DNA from: a virus
IMG/VR virus record: IMGVR_UViG_3300044729_000371
Location: 1-28,204 of that record
Reading direction: 5' to 3' (one strand)
Length of the DNA: 28,204 bases
Positions 1 to 7,210 of this stretch are shown one piece after another; within the stretch, counting starts at the first letter, position 1; each line of letters starts with the position of its first letter. The translations under genes were made by a program, and so were the position numbers. The notes under the pieces were generated by a model. The model was not told where the DNA came from. It saw only the letters and a program-made list of their open reading frames with translations, and searched no databases.

Positions 1-1658
1 CAGGTGGTTTGATTAACGAATATGTAGAAGGTGGTAGGGTTTATAGGTCTCATATCTTTACTTCATCAGGTTTCTTTACGGTTCAGTCTGCGTCTCCTAC
101 GGAAACCGTTGACTACCTTGTGGTTGGTGGTGGTGGAGGAGGAGGGGGAACATCTGCAAATGCTTTTGGTGCTGGTGGAGGAGGTGCTGGTGGCTTTAGA
201 ACTGGAACTGGACTACCTGTAAGTGCCTCTCCTGGTTCTTATCAAATTACTGTTGGTGCTGGTGGAAATGGTGGAGCATCAGGAGCAAAAAATGATGGAG
301 CAAAAGGATCGGATTCTATTTTTTCTACTATAACTTCTACTGGTGGTGGTTATGGTGGTGGTGGAAATGATACTAGTTCAAATGTGGGTGGACCTGGTGG
401 ATCAGGTGGCGGTGGTGGTGGTTTAAATAGCGCAGGTGGAACAGGAAATACTCCACCAACAACACCACCACAAGGAACAAATGGTAATACTGGATCAAAT
501 CCCCACGGTGGTGGTGGGGGAGGATCAAGCGCAGTTGGAAGTCCGTTTGCTGTTGGTGGAAATGGTACATCATCTGCTATTACTGGAATAGCAACGACTT
601 ATGCTGGAGGCGGCGGCGGCGGTCAGTTTATTGGATCTCCACAACCAGGTGGAACTGGTGGAGGTGGAACATCAGGATCTGGTCCTTCTCAACCTGGAAC
701 ATCGGGATTAACTGCTACTGGTGGTGGAGGTGGTGGTGCTGGTGCATCTGCTCCAACCGCAGGATCTGGTGGTTCCGGTGGTTCTGGTATCGTAGTCGTC
801 CGTTATGAGATCGGACAAGTCGGAGGAACTGCTAAAGCAACTGGTGGTGCTATTTCCTATACACCAACCACGACCATTCATACCTTCTATTCTTCTGGTG
901 TCTTTACGGTCACTAACCCAGCATTAACTTCCGTTGACTACCTTGTAGTTGCTGGTGGTGGTGGTGGTGGTTCTCCATCTAGTGGTGCTGGTGGAGCTGG
1001 CGGTGGCGGTGCTGGTGGTTTTAGAACTGGTACTAGTTTTCCAGTAAGCTCAGCGAGTCCTTATCCAATTCAGGTTGGTAGTGGTGGAAATGGAGGACCA
1101 GGAAATACTGCTACAAGAGGAACAAGTGGATCATCATCTATTTTTTCTACTATAACTTCCGCAGGTGGTGGAGGAGGAGCGGCTGCTTCTACTGGTGCTG
1201 GACCAACTGGAAGAGTTGGTTTTGATGGTGGTTCTGGTGGTGGTGGCGGTCACGATGGTGGTGCTGGAACAGGTGGTGCTGGAAATACACCACCAACAGC
1301 ACCACCACAAGGAAATCCTGGCGGTAATGGCGAACAAGCTGGTGCCGGCGGCGGTGGTGGTGGTGCTACTTCATCTGGAAGTGCTGGTTCCAGTCAAAAT
1401 GGCGGATCTGGAGGAGCAGGAACAGCATCTGCTATTTCTGGAACATCGGTAACTTATGCTGGTGGTGGTGGTGGATGTGCTGGATCTCCAGGAACAGCAG
1501 GTAGTGGCGGACCTGGCGGCGGTGGAAGCGGAGGAACCCCTTCAACTGCTGGAAGTTCTGGAACTATGAGCCTTGGTGGAGGTGGAGGTGGAAAGGGACC
1601 TGTTGCAGGATCTAATAATGGTGGTTCCGGTATCGTCATCATCGCTTACCCATCATAA
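1..1658 (+). CDS. Glycine-rich tail fibre/adhesin protein with two tandem domains (5' end missing)
   Basis: The open frame runs in from the window edge. The residues before the first available start codon match the linker before the glycine-rich domain of the gene at 9858, so the N terminus lies outside. Two copies of one domain are visible. Each opens with an HTF/HIF strand (SHIFTSSGFFTV, then IHTFYSSGVFTV), continues with VDYLVV plus a run of glycines, GAGGFRTGT, a VGAGGNGG turn, long Gly/Ser/Thr/Pro stretches and TYAGGGGGG, and closes with GGSGIVVVRY or GGSGIVIIAY. This is the Gly-rich domain known from phage tail proteins; the polyglycine tracts suggest a polyglycine-type fold as in T-even gp38 adhesins. 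A role in host-surface recognition is inferred. The second copy contains an isolated Cys. A late promoter overlaps the stop codon. Confidence 0.8.
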   Translation, partial: GGLINEYVEGGRVYRSHIFTSSGFFTVQSASPTETVDYLVVGGGGGGGGTSANAFGAGGGGAGGFRTGTGLPVSASPGSYQITVGAGGNGGASGAKNDGAKGSDSIFSTITSTGGGYGGGGNDTSSNVGGPGGSGGGGGGLNSAGGTGNTPPTTPPQGTNGNTGSNPHGGGGGGSSAVGSPFAVGGNGTSSAITGIATTYAGGGGGGQFIGSPQPGGTGGGGTSGSGPSQPGTSGLTATGGGGGGAGASAPTAGSGGSGGSGIVVVRYEIGQVGGTAKATGGAISYTPTTTIHTFYSSGVFTVTNPALTSVDYLVVAGGGGGGSPSSGAGGAGGGGAGGFRTGTSFPVSSASPYPIQVGSGGNGGPGNTATRGTSGSSSIFSTITSAGGGGGAAASTGAGPTGRVGFDGGSGGGGGHDGGAGTGGAGNTPPTAPPQGNPGGNGEQAGAGGGGGGATSSGSAGSSQNGGSGGAGTASAISGTSVTYAGGGGGCAGSPGTAGSGGPGGGGSGGTPSTAGSSGTMSLGGGGGGKGPVAGSNNGGSGIVIIAYPS

Positions 1659-1661
1659 ATA
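1655..1661 (+). promoter_or_regulatory. Late promoter-like ATAAATA over a stop codon
   Basis: ATAAATA matches the core of the T4-type late promoter and contains the TAA stop of the adhesin gene. Only the terminator and the GIY-YIG gene lie immediately downstream. It may be a remnant of the pattern seen at the other fibre genes rather than an active promoter. Confidence 0.35.
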
Positions 1662-1693
1662 ACAATACCTGGTTTGACCGCAATCTATCAGGG

Positions 1694-1717
1694 GGAGGGT
1701 GAAATTCCCTCCTTTTT
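1694..1717 (+). terminator. Intrinsic terminator after the adhesin gene
   Basis: GGAGGG (1694-1699) pairs with CCCTCC (1707-1712) around a 7-base loop, followed by TTTTT. The same GGAGGG/CCCTCC stem recurs at 23394-23417, and a related GAGGGT/ACCCTC stem at 21060. Confidence 0.85.
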
Positions 1718-1719
1718 AA

Positions 1720-1727
1720 TATAAATA
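1720..1727 (+). promoter_or_regulatory. Late promoter TATAAATA
   Basis: Perfect 8-base match to the T4 late promoter consensus, 25 bases before the ATG of the GIY-YIG gene and directly after the terminator. Confidence 0.65.
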
Positions 1728-1752
1728 CATATGCGGTCAAATTAGAGTAGAA

Positions 1753-2382
1753 ATGTATTACATTTATTCCTACTTACGGGAAGATAATAGTCCCTATTAT
1801 ATTGGAAAAGGTAAAGAACAAAGAGCATATACAAAAGGTCGTAATGAAGTCCGACCACCAAAAGATAAAAGTCGGGTCAGAATACTTAAAGATAATATAA
1901 CCGAACAAGAAGCATTTGAGGTAGAGAAACTTTATATTCTTATGTTCGGTAGAAAGGATAACGGAACTGGAATATTAAGAAACAAGACTGATGGTGGTGA
2001 AGGTCCTTCTGGTGCTGTAAGAAGTGCTGAAACTCGTAGAAAAATGAGTGAAGCACAGAAGGGGAGAATAGTTCCAAGAGAAGTTGCTGAAAGGCACAGT
2101 AGAATATTACGGGCAAAGAATATGAAGCATAGTGAGGAACATAAGAAGTATTTGAGCGAGAAACTAAAAGGTCGTAAATGTACTGAAGAACATAAAAGAA
2201 AAGTTAGTGAGGCAAAAGCAAAACCTTATAAAATAACTTTTAAAAATGGTGAAAGTATCGTGGTGAATAATATTATGGATTGGTGTAAAGAAAATGGATA
2301 CTTACATAGTGGTGTTTATCATGTAAAAAGGGGGGTTAGAAATTTTCATAGAGATATCATTGCCGTAGAACTTGCGGTTTGA
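1753..2382 (+). CDS. GIY-YIG homing endonuclease with NUMOD3 repeats
   Basis: The 209-residue product begins with a GIY-YIG nuclease signature (YIY at residues 3-5, YIG at 16-18 within YYIGKG), followed by the basic part of the catalytic domain and NKTDGGEGPSG near residue 85, which normally marks its end. Three NUMOD3-type DNA-binding motifs follow (about 91-104, 127-140, 144-155; SEEHKKYLSEKLKGRK-like). The C-terminal about 45 residues (VNNIMDWCKENG...) resemble an intron-encoded-nuclease helix-turn-helix repeat. Such free-standing enzymes cut phage DNA near their own gene and spread by repair. The gene is lysine-rich and visibly more AT-rich than the flanking fibre genes, consistent with a mobile gene. 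It sits between a terminator with inverted repeats and the sigma-70 promoter of the next operon. Confidence 0.9.
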   Translation: MYYIYSYLREDNSPYYIGKGKEQRAYTKGRNEVRPPKDKSRVRILKDNITEQEAFEVEKLYILMFGRKDNGTGILRNKTDGGEGPSGAVRSAETRRKMSEAQKGRIVPREVAERHSRILRAKNMKHSEEHKKYLSEKLKGRKCTEEHKRKVSEAKAKPYKITFKNGESIVVNNIMDWCKENGYLHSGVYHVKRGVRNFHRDIIAVELAV

Positions 2383-2407
2383 CGCTCTTTGTAGTAGAAT
2401 ATATAAT
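2379..2407 (+). promoter_or_regulatory. Sigma-70 type promoter TTGACG-17-TATAAT
   Basis: TTGACG (2379-2384), a 17-base spacer and a perfect TATAAT (2402-2407). The -35 box overlaps the stop codon of the GIY-YIG gene. It should be read by host RNA polymerase and drive the three oxygenase-like genes that follow. Confidence 0.8.
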
Positions 2408-2437
2408 AATACTGAAAGCATTATAGGAGTTTGAAAG

Positions 2438-3055
2438 TTGGCGTTTTTGACAACATGGTACGACACACAGCTTCCCAAAGATATTATAGAAATTCTTGAA
2501 GAAGATATCAAGAAGTTTGACCCCATCGCACAAGAGTCCAGACTTCACGGAGACGCAGTAGATAAAGTCATCCGTGACAGCAAGAATGCTTGGATTCCAA
2601 CTTCTCACTGGGTCGGTGGTTTCATCTGGCATTATATTCAGAGAACCAACAGAGAAAACTTTCTCTATGACCTGACCGCGATTGATGGTGAAAGTATTCA
2701 ATATACTCAATATGGTGCTGGGCAGTTTTATGACTGGCACATTGATGCTGGTATTGATACTTCCTATAAACCCCAGCAAATCGTCAGTTCAGGCACCAAT
2801 ATTGCTCAAGACCTTCTAACTGTTCAGGGTGAGTATGTAAGAAAACTTTCCTTCTCACTTCAACTATCAGACCCAGAAGACTACACTGGTGGTGAAGTTC
2901 AGTTTATGGATAACGGACGTAAGACGTATTTTGCTCCCAAGCAGAGAGGCACTTTGATTATGTTTGACTCACGCACTCCTCACCGAGTTCGTAAAGTCAA
3001 GTCTGGTATGCGTAAGAGTCTTGTAGGTTGGATAGTTGGTCCCAGGTTCAAATAA
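2438..3055 (+). CDS. Prolyl-4-hydroxylase-like 2OG-Fe(II) oxygenase
   Basis: The 205-residue product has the C-terminal double-stranded beta-helix of the 2-oxoglutarate/Fe(II) dioxygenases (P4H/PiuC-like). Fe ligands are H101 and D103 (WHIDAG) and H182 (TPHRV); R192 in the SGMRKSLVGWIVG strand is the likely 2-oxoglutarate-binding residue. The order YGAGQFYDWHID, LSFSLQLSD, YTGGEVQF, GTLIMFDS, HRV is intact, so the enzyme looks active. The start is TTG at 2438, chosen because AGGAG lies at 2425-2429, eight bases upstream, and a sigma-70 promoter precedes it. It is first in an operon of three oxygenase-like genes. The substrate is unknown; enzymes of this type hydroxylate protein side chains such as proline. 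Such genes are common in cyanophages. Confidence 0.88.
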   Translation: MAFLTTWYDTQLPKDIIEILEEDIKKFDPIAQESRLHGDAVDKVIRDSKNAWIPTSHWVGGFIWHYIQRTNRENFLYDLTAIDGESIQYTQYGAGQFYDWHIDAGIDTSYKPQQIVSSGTNIAQDLLTVQGEYVRKLSFSLQLSDPEDYTGGEVQFMDNGRKTYFAPKQRGTLIMFDSRTPHRVRKVKSGMRKSLVGWIVGPRFK

Positions 3056-3069
3056 TTTGGAGGTGAGTT

Positions 3070-3777
3070 ATGAGTAAAGAATATAAGTCCACAGGCGGTG
3101 TCTATGAGGAAGGGTATCAGCGTTGTGCGATGCCCACTCGTAAGATGTCCAAGAATGAGTCCTTTGAGAAGAATGGATACTTATTCATTCCAAATCTTAT
3201 TGCCGACCCACAAAACTTAAAGGTTCCTGTTCCCGAAGAACGTGGTCAGATAACCTATTACAATAACCGAATGGACAAGTATGATTACTGTCCTGATGAG
3301 AAGCAGGTCAATGGTTCACTTGCCCGTTATAATATTCCAACCTATCGTGAACTTCACTTTCTGGTCAAGAAAGAAATAGAGAAGCGTCTTGAAATGGACC
3401 TTCACCCAACTTATTTCTATGACCGTTTTTATTTCGTAAATCAACAGTTGAAGCGTCATAGTGACCGTCCTGCTTGTGAAGTCAGTGTGACCCTTCAAAT
3501 CAGTTCTAATCATCCTAATGATCCTTGGCCCATTTGGTTTGAGCGTCCTGATGGTTCTGAAAGTTATGTGCTAATGAACGATGGTGACGCAGCGGTTTAT
3601 AAGGGGTGTGAAAGAGAGCACTGGCGTGACCCACTTCCTTCAAGATACAATAAGATTGAGAAAGCTTGGAGAAAAGTAAATCGTCTTCCTGATGATACTT
3701 ATCACCATCAGATCTTCCTTCATTATGTGGATGCCAATGGTCCTTTCTGTCACTGTGCTTTTGACGCAGTTCGCTGA
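3070..3777 (+). CDS. Putative 2OG-Fe(II) oxygenase-like protein
   Basis: This 235-residue protein is of a type seen in marine T4-like phages. The candidate iron site is H130-x-D132 (LKRHSDRP) with a distal His, either H184 (EREHWRDPL) or one in the YHHQIFLHYVDANG strand (about 211-224). Between them is a WFERPDG...NDGDAAVYKGCE block resembling the central strands and turn of the dioxygenase barrel. The assignment is weaker than for its neighbours because the motif spacing is atypical and several His residues compete for ligand roles. A strong SD (GGAGGT, 3059-3064) sits six bases from the ATG. The next gene starts directly after its stop, so the two are probably translationally coupled. Confidence 0.6.
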   Translation: MSKEYKSTGGVYEEGYQRCAMPTRKMSKNESFEKNGYLFIPNLIADPQNLKVPVPEERGQITYYNNRMDKYDYCPDEKQVNGSLARYNIPTYRELHFLVKKEIEKRLEMDLHPTYFYDRFYFVNQQLKRHSDRPACEVSVTLQISSNHPNDPWPIWFERPDGSESYVLMNDGDAAVYKGCEREHWRDPLPSRYNKIEKAWRKVNRLPDDTYHHQIFLHYVDANGPFCHCAFDAVR

Positions 3778-4308
3778 ATGATACATCCCCTATTCTTCGT
3801 ACCTATCTACCGTTATGAGGTAGAAGACTGGTCCAGAAAAAAGGCGGCACTGTATAAGAAGATTGAAAGAAAGAACTTTGAAAAGAAGGGTCTTCAACAC
3901 TTTTATACAGACCGCCAAAAGGACGGTAGAAGTTATGCTCTGGACTTTGATATGCTATTCAATGAGGAACTGAAAAAGTTCTGTGAAGAGTCTGGTGTTT
4001 CAGAATATCAAATCACTGACATCTGGACCATCAAATATAAGAAAGAAGACTATCAAACCGTACACAACCATCGTAGTCACGGTTACAGTGGTGTCTTATA
4101 TGTTGAGTATGATGAGAAAGTTCATAAACCAACAGTCTTCGTTGGTCCCTGGAACGACCCTGTAAGTGATACCACACAACTTGCTTTTGCTCCTGATGCG
4201 AAAGAAGGTGTGATGTATATCGTTCCCAGTGTGCTTTTACACTACGCACAGTCAAATGCGAGTAACAAAGAGCGTGTTGTGACTTCTTGGGATATGTTAG
4301 TGCGATAA
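3778..4308 (+). CDS. Putative 2OG-Fe(II) oxygenase (2OG-FeII_Oxy_5-like)
   Basis: The 176-residue product contains the signature of a phage/marine-bacterial 2OG-Fe(II) oxygenase group: an HNHRSHGYSGVLYVEY stretch (H96, H98 and H101 available as metal ligands), a later EGVMYIVPSVLLHYAQSN segment providing H155, and ERVVTSWDM providing R166 for 2-oxoglutarate. The N terminus (HPLFFVPIYRYEV) matches the usual start of this group. The ATG follows the upstream TGA with no gap, so translation is probably coupled. A late promoter overlaps its stop codon, marking the switch to structural genes. The substrate is unknown. Confidence 0.75.
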   Translation: MIHPLFFVPIYRYEVEDWSRKKAALYKKIERKNFEKKGLQHFYTDRQKDGRSYALDFDMLFNEELKKFCEESGVSEYQITDIWTIKYKKEDYQTVHNHRSHGYSGVLYVEYDEKVHKPTVFVGPWNDPVSDTTQLAFAPDAKEGVMYIVPSVLLHYAQSNASNKERVVTSWDMLVR

Positions 4309-4311
4309 ATA
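4305..4311 (+). promoter_or_regulatory. Late promoter GATAAATA
   Basis: ATAAATA shares its TAA with the stop of the upstream oxygenase gene and lies 19 bases before the ATG at 4331. Confidence 0.7.
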
Positions 4312-4330
4312 AAAGAAAAACATCATATAG

Positions 4331-4831
4331 ATGGCTTTTACCAAGATTGCCGCCGCTGGTATTGGAAGCACAGGAACGGTAACATTAGACAACCTAAACA
4401 TTACAGGTGTTCTAAATGTTCCTATCATTACTGGTGCGGCATCAACTGCAAATGTAAGAACCAATAGTTTAGTCGTTAGTGGAGTCAGCACAGTCGGTGT
4501 TCTTACCGTGACTGGAAATGCTGGTTTCACAACGACTTCTCATATTTTAATTGCGAAAGGAACATCATCAGAGAGACCTGGTACTCCTGTTCCTGGAATG
4601 ATTCGTTATAATACAGAGAACCAACAGTTTGAAGGTTATGCCGCTGCCTGGGGTGGTTTTGGTGGAGCAGCAGGTGCAAGTGGTAATGCCGTGTTTTATG
4701 AGAACGATACGAGTGTGACTGCCTCGTATCAGATCACGTCAGGAAAGAATGCGATGAGTGCCGGACCGATCACTTTGGACGCAGGAGTCGTGGTCACGAT
4801 ACCATCAGGTTCTGTTTGGACCGTAGTATAA
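4331..4831 (+). CDS. Short tail fibre-type structural protein with GxNG cap
   Basis: The 166-residue product is made of fibre-type pieces: an N-terminal region rich in short beta segments (LDNLNITGVLNVPIITG, VVSGVSTVGVLTVTGN), a central RPGTPVPGMIRYNTENQQFEGY motif common in phage fibres, and a C-terminal module of about 28 residues (GKNAMSAGPITLDAGVVVTI...WTVV). Close versions of that last module end the proteins at 12419, 15899 and 16135. It follows a late promoter and has no clear SD. Role inferred: virion fibre or fibre-tip component. Confidence 0.7.
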   Translation: MAFTKIAAAGIGSTGTVTLDNLNITGVLNVPIITGAASTANVRTNSLVVSGVSTVGVLTVTGNAGFTTTSHILIAKGTSSERPGTPVPGMIRYNTENQQFEGYAAAWGGFGGAAGASGNAVFYENDTSVTASYQITSGKNAMSAGPITLDAGVVVTIPSGSVWTVV

Positions 4832-4843
4832 GGAGATAAACAA

Positions 4844-6070
4844 ATGTCTGTATCTATTAGTGGAGACGGTTCAGTAACTGGTATTGACCAAGGATTTAAT
4901 GTTGTTGGTGTTCTCACTGCTTCTGGTGGTTTTAGTGGTAACTTGACTGGTAACTTGACTGGTAACGTTACTGGTAATGTGTCTGGTAATATAACTGCCG
5001 CTGGGATTTCTACGTTTTCTGGTGGAGTTCAAGTTGGTGCTACGACCAGTATTGTAGTTGGAAATACTTTCATAAGAGCAACAAGTATAGGTATTGGATC
5101 TACATCAACAGCAGGACGTAACGCTGGTATTGGAACTGTAGATGGGACAATAATATACAACGCAACTACAAAATCTATTGAAGCATATGGTCCAACTGGA
5201 TGGGCTATAGTTAAAACTTTAGAAGCATTTATTGCTTCTGGTGGAACGGAATCAACAACTACCAGATCTAATTATAAAGTACATACATTTAATTCAACAA
5301 ATCCTTTTGTAGTTACATCAGGAACAAAAGAATGTGAAATTTTAGTTGTTGCTGGTGGAGGATCCGGTGGTACTGCTGGAGGTGGTGGTGGAGCAGGTGG
5401 AGTTGCCTATAGTGCTACATATCCCATTGCTCCAGGAACTTATGTGATTACTGTTGGTGCTGGGGGTGCTGGTGCTCCTCCTGGATGGGCTCCCGATGCT
5501 ACAACACCAGGTCAAAATTCAAGTTTTTATGCTGTAGGAATAAATTCAGTTACTGGTGCTGGCGGCGGACCAGGGCGTCATGGTAGCTCTGGACTACCAG
5601 GAGGTTCTTCTGGTGGTGGTGGATATGGTGGCGATCCATCACCAAGCCCTTCACAACCAGCTCTAAATCCAGGAGTATCAGGTATCGTAAATTCTGGAAA
5701 TGCTGGTGGAACGGGTAGTCCTGCTTCTCCAGGTTATGCTGGCGGTGGCGGAGGAGGTGCTGGTAGTGCTGGAAGCCCTGCTGGTGCTAACGTTGGTGGT
5801 AATGGTGGAAATGGAATAACATATTCAATTAATGGAACTTCTACTACATATGCTGGCGGCGGCGGTGGTGGAACAAGATCAGGCACTGGAGGTTCTGGTG
5901 GTCCAGGCGGCGGTGGAGCTGGAAGAAATAGCGATACTCCTGGAGGTGCCGGCGGAACAAACACAGGTGGCGGCGGTGGTGGAAGTGGGGCGCCAAGTGG
6001 AGGTTCTGGTGGATCTCCCGGTGGCGCCGGTGGTTCTGGAATTGTTATTATTGCTTATCCAACATTATAA
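4844..6070 (+). CDS. Glycine-rich tail fibre/adhesin protein
   Basis: The 408-residue product has three parts: (1) a GVLTASGGFSGN shaft segment with five GN[LVI][TS] units; (2) a connector, STFSGGVQVGATTS...AGIGTVDGTIIYN..., also present in the genes at 7211 and 9858; (3) from about residue 150 one glycine-rich domain (HTFNSTNPFVV, CEILVVAGGGSGG, VGAGGAGAP, TYAGGGGGG, GGSGIVIIAYPTL). SD AAGGAG overlaps the upstream stop, eight bases from the ATG, so it is probably the second gene of the unit starting at 4305. Host recognition is inferred from the domain type. Confidence 0.8.
   Translation: MSVSISGDGSVTGIDQGFNVVGVLTASGGFSGNLTGNLTGNVTGNVSGNITAAGISTFSGGVQVGATTSIVVGNTFIRATSIGIGSTSTAGRNAGIGTVDGTIIYNATTKSIEAYGPTGWAIVKTLEAFIASGGTESTTTRSNYKVHTFNSTNPFVVTSGTKECEILVVAGGGSGGTAGGGGGAGGVAYSATYPIAPGTYVITVGAGGAGAPPGWAPDATTPGQNSSFYAVGINSVTGAGGGPGRHGSSGLPGGSSGGGGYGGDPSPSPSQPALNPGVSGIVNSGNAGGTGSPASPGYAGGGGGGAGSAGSPAGANVGGNGGNGITYSINGTSTTYAGGGGGGTRSGTGGSGGPGGGGAGRNSDTPGGAGGTNTGGGGGGSGAPSGGSGGSPGGAGGSGIVIIAYPTL
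4937..4996 (+). repeat. Five tandem 12-bp repeats encoding GNLT/GNVT units
   Basis: Units at 4937, 4949, 4961, 4973 and 4985. The first two are identical (GGTAACTTGACT) and the later ones drift at synonymous or conservative positions. Unit-number change would lengthen or shorten the fibre shaft in frame. Confidence 0.85.
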
Positions 6071-6076
6071 TAAATA
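6070..6076 (+). promoter_or_regulatory. Late promoter AATAAATA
   Basis: ATAAATA begins at the last base of the upstream TAA stop. It lies 14 bases before the ATG at 6091, leaving a very short leader. Confidence 0.75.
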
Positions 6077-6090
6077 CATAAAAAACCATA

Positions 6091-7191
6091 ATGGCTAAGA
6101 TACGTATTGTTGGTGATTCAAGTGGATATGTTGAAATTGCTGCTCCAAGTGCAGCAGGAAACAACACGCTTGAACTACCATCAGGCAATACAAGACTTGT
6201 AGGTTCTGATAGTGCTGGCAATGTAAGTATCAGTGGCATTGTAACCGCTGCGACTTTTAGTGGTAATGTAAACTCAACTGGCATTTCTACCTTTACCAGT
6301 GGTATTGTAGTTTCTGCTGGTAGCACTTCAGCACCATCTATAAGTCCAAGTGGAGACTCAAACACCGGAATATTTTTTCCAAGTGCTGATACCATTGCTT
6401 TTGGTGAAGGTGGTGTTGAGTCTGCTAGGTTTGATAGCAGTGGTCGGTTGGGTATAGGAACCATAAATCCAACATCACTTTTACATTTATCTTCAACCAC
6501 AACACCTCAACTAAATGTTCAGGCTCCAACAGGAGAAAGTCAAATAAGAATAAGTTCTGGAACAGGAAATTACAGAAGAATATTATTCGTTGATAGTGCG
6601 ACAACACCTACTAAAAATAACTTTGAAATAGCAGTCCAAGAAGTTGATAATTCTTTATTTTTTGGACCATCTACTACTGTTGGTGGTCTCACTTTTTCTG
6701 GGTCTACAGGTCTTCGTGTAGATTCAAGTGGTAGGGTCACGATGCCTTCTCAACCAGCATTTTTAGCATTTTTTAGTTCTAGCAGTGATGCTACTACAAA
6801 TTCCGGAGCAGTATTTGCATTTAATAGAACAGACTATAACATTGGATCGCACTTTGATACTTCAACTAATGTAGGTCGATTTACTGCCCCTGTTGCTGGA
6901 ATTTATGCTTTTAGTTGGGCAATGTTTTTTACAAATAGTGGTGGTAATACACAAGGAATGAATGTTGCCTTTTTAAAAAATGGTTCTCAATATACTGCAT
7001 CTAGTGGCGGAACCACTTCTGATGCTTTTCAAATATCAAATACACCAAATAGCACCGGTGGAACTCTTTCAAATAGTGCTACCTATTATTTTAATTTATC
7101 CGCTAATGATTATATTGAACTTTATGCGAGGGGCGCTAATGCTAGACTTTATCAAGGACATTCGCATTTTTGTGGGTATCTAATAGGATAA
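6091..7191 (+). CDS. Tail fibre protein with C-terminal C1q-like domain
   Basis: The 366-residue product has an N-terminal fibre part (GNNTLELPSGNTRLVGSDSAG), a shared mid module (GIVVSAGSTSAPSISPSG ... DSSGRLGIGT, about 71-124) nearly duplicated in the gene at 19227, a region of about 90 residues of unclear type, and from about residue 222 to the end a segment that reads like a C1q/TNF-like jelly roll: VFAFNRTDYNIGSHFD, GRFTAPVAGIYAFSW, VAFLKNGSQY, YFNLSANDYIELY, and the closing strand HFCGYLIG. C1q heads form trimers, which fits a trimeric fibre tip. Role inferred as receptor or carbohydrate binding. It has its own late promoter and no evident SD. Confidence 0.82.
   Translation: MAKIRIVGDSSGYVEIAAPSAAGNNTLELPSGNTRLVGSDSAGNVSISGIVTAATFSGNVNSTGISTFTSGIVVSAGSTSAPSISPSGDSNTGIFFPSADTIAFGEGGVESARFDSSGRLGIGTINPTSLLHLSSTTTPQLNVQAPTGESQIRISSGTGNYRRILFVDSATTPTKNNFEIAVQEVDNSLFFGPSTTVGGLTFSGSTGLRVDSSGRVTMPSQPAFLAFFSSSSDATTNSGAVFAFNRTDYNIGSHFDTSTNVGRFTAPVAGIYAFSWAMFFTNSGGNTQGMNVAFLKNGSQYTASSGGTTSDAFQISNTPNSTGGTLSNSATYYFNLSANDYIELYARGANARLYQGHSHFCGYLIG
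6301..6464 (+). repeat. Dispersed DNA repeat shared with 19410-19573 (copy 1)
   Basis: About 165 bases from GGTATTGTAGTTTCTGCTGG to GGTATAGGAAC are clearly homologous at DNA level to the fibre gene at 19227. Differences include silent and missense changes and no frame change. It is a likely substrate for module exchange by recombination. Confidence 0.8.
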
Positions 7192-7197
7192 TAAATA
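7191..7197 (+). promoter_or_regulatory. Late promoter AATAAATA
   Basis: ATAAATA starts at the final A of the upstream stop codon, 13 bases before the ATG at 7211. Confidence 0.75.
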
Positions 7198-7210
7198 CAA
7201 ATAAAACAGA

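Larger units (their letters stand above)
1673..1741. repeat. 10-bp perfect inverted repeat flanking a terminator
   Basis: TTTGACCGCA (1673-1682) and TGCGGTCAAA (1732-1741) are exact reverse complements separated by 49 bases. The interval holds the terminator hairpin and a TATAAATA element, so the RNA could form a long outer stem around the terminator. It lies just upstream of the GIY-YIG gene. Confidence 0.7.

Noticed and set aside
340-760. Regular GGTGGT repeats resembling a CRISPR or satellite array
   Set aside because: No constant repeat-spacer unit. The repetition is codon-level polyglycine within one reading frame.
1134-1642. Long open frames on the opposite strand inside the glycine-rich genes (also near 5734, 11170, 11761, 12161, 15156)
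   Set aside because: Glycine codons GGN read backwards give NCC and shifted frames without stops. The products are low-complexity Pro/His/Leu runs with no SD, and the + strand domains explain the sequence.
1-1658. Collagen-like triple helix
   Set aside because: Glycines do not keep a strict G-X-Y period. The domain has polyglycine blocks between beta-type segments, unlike collagen.
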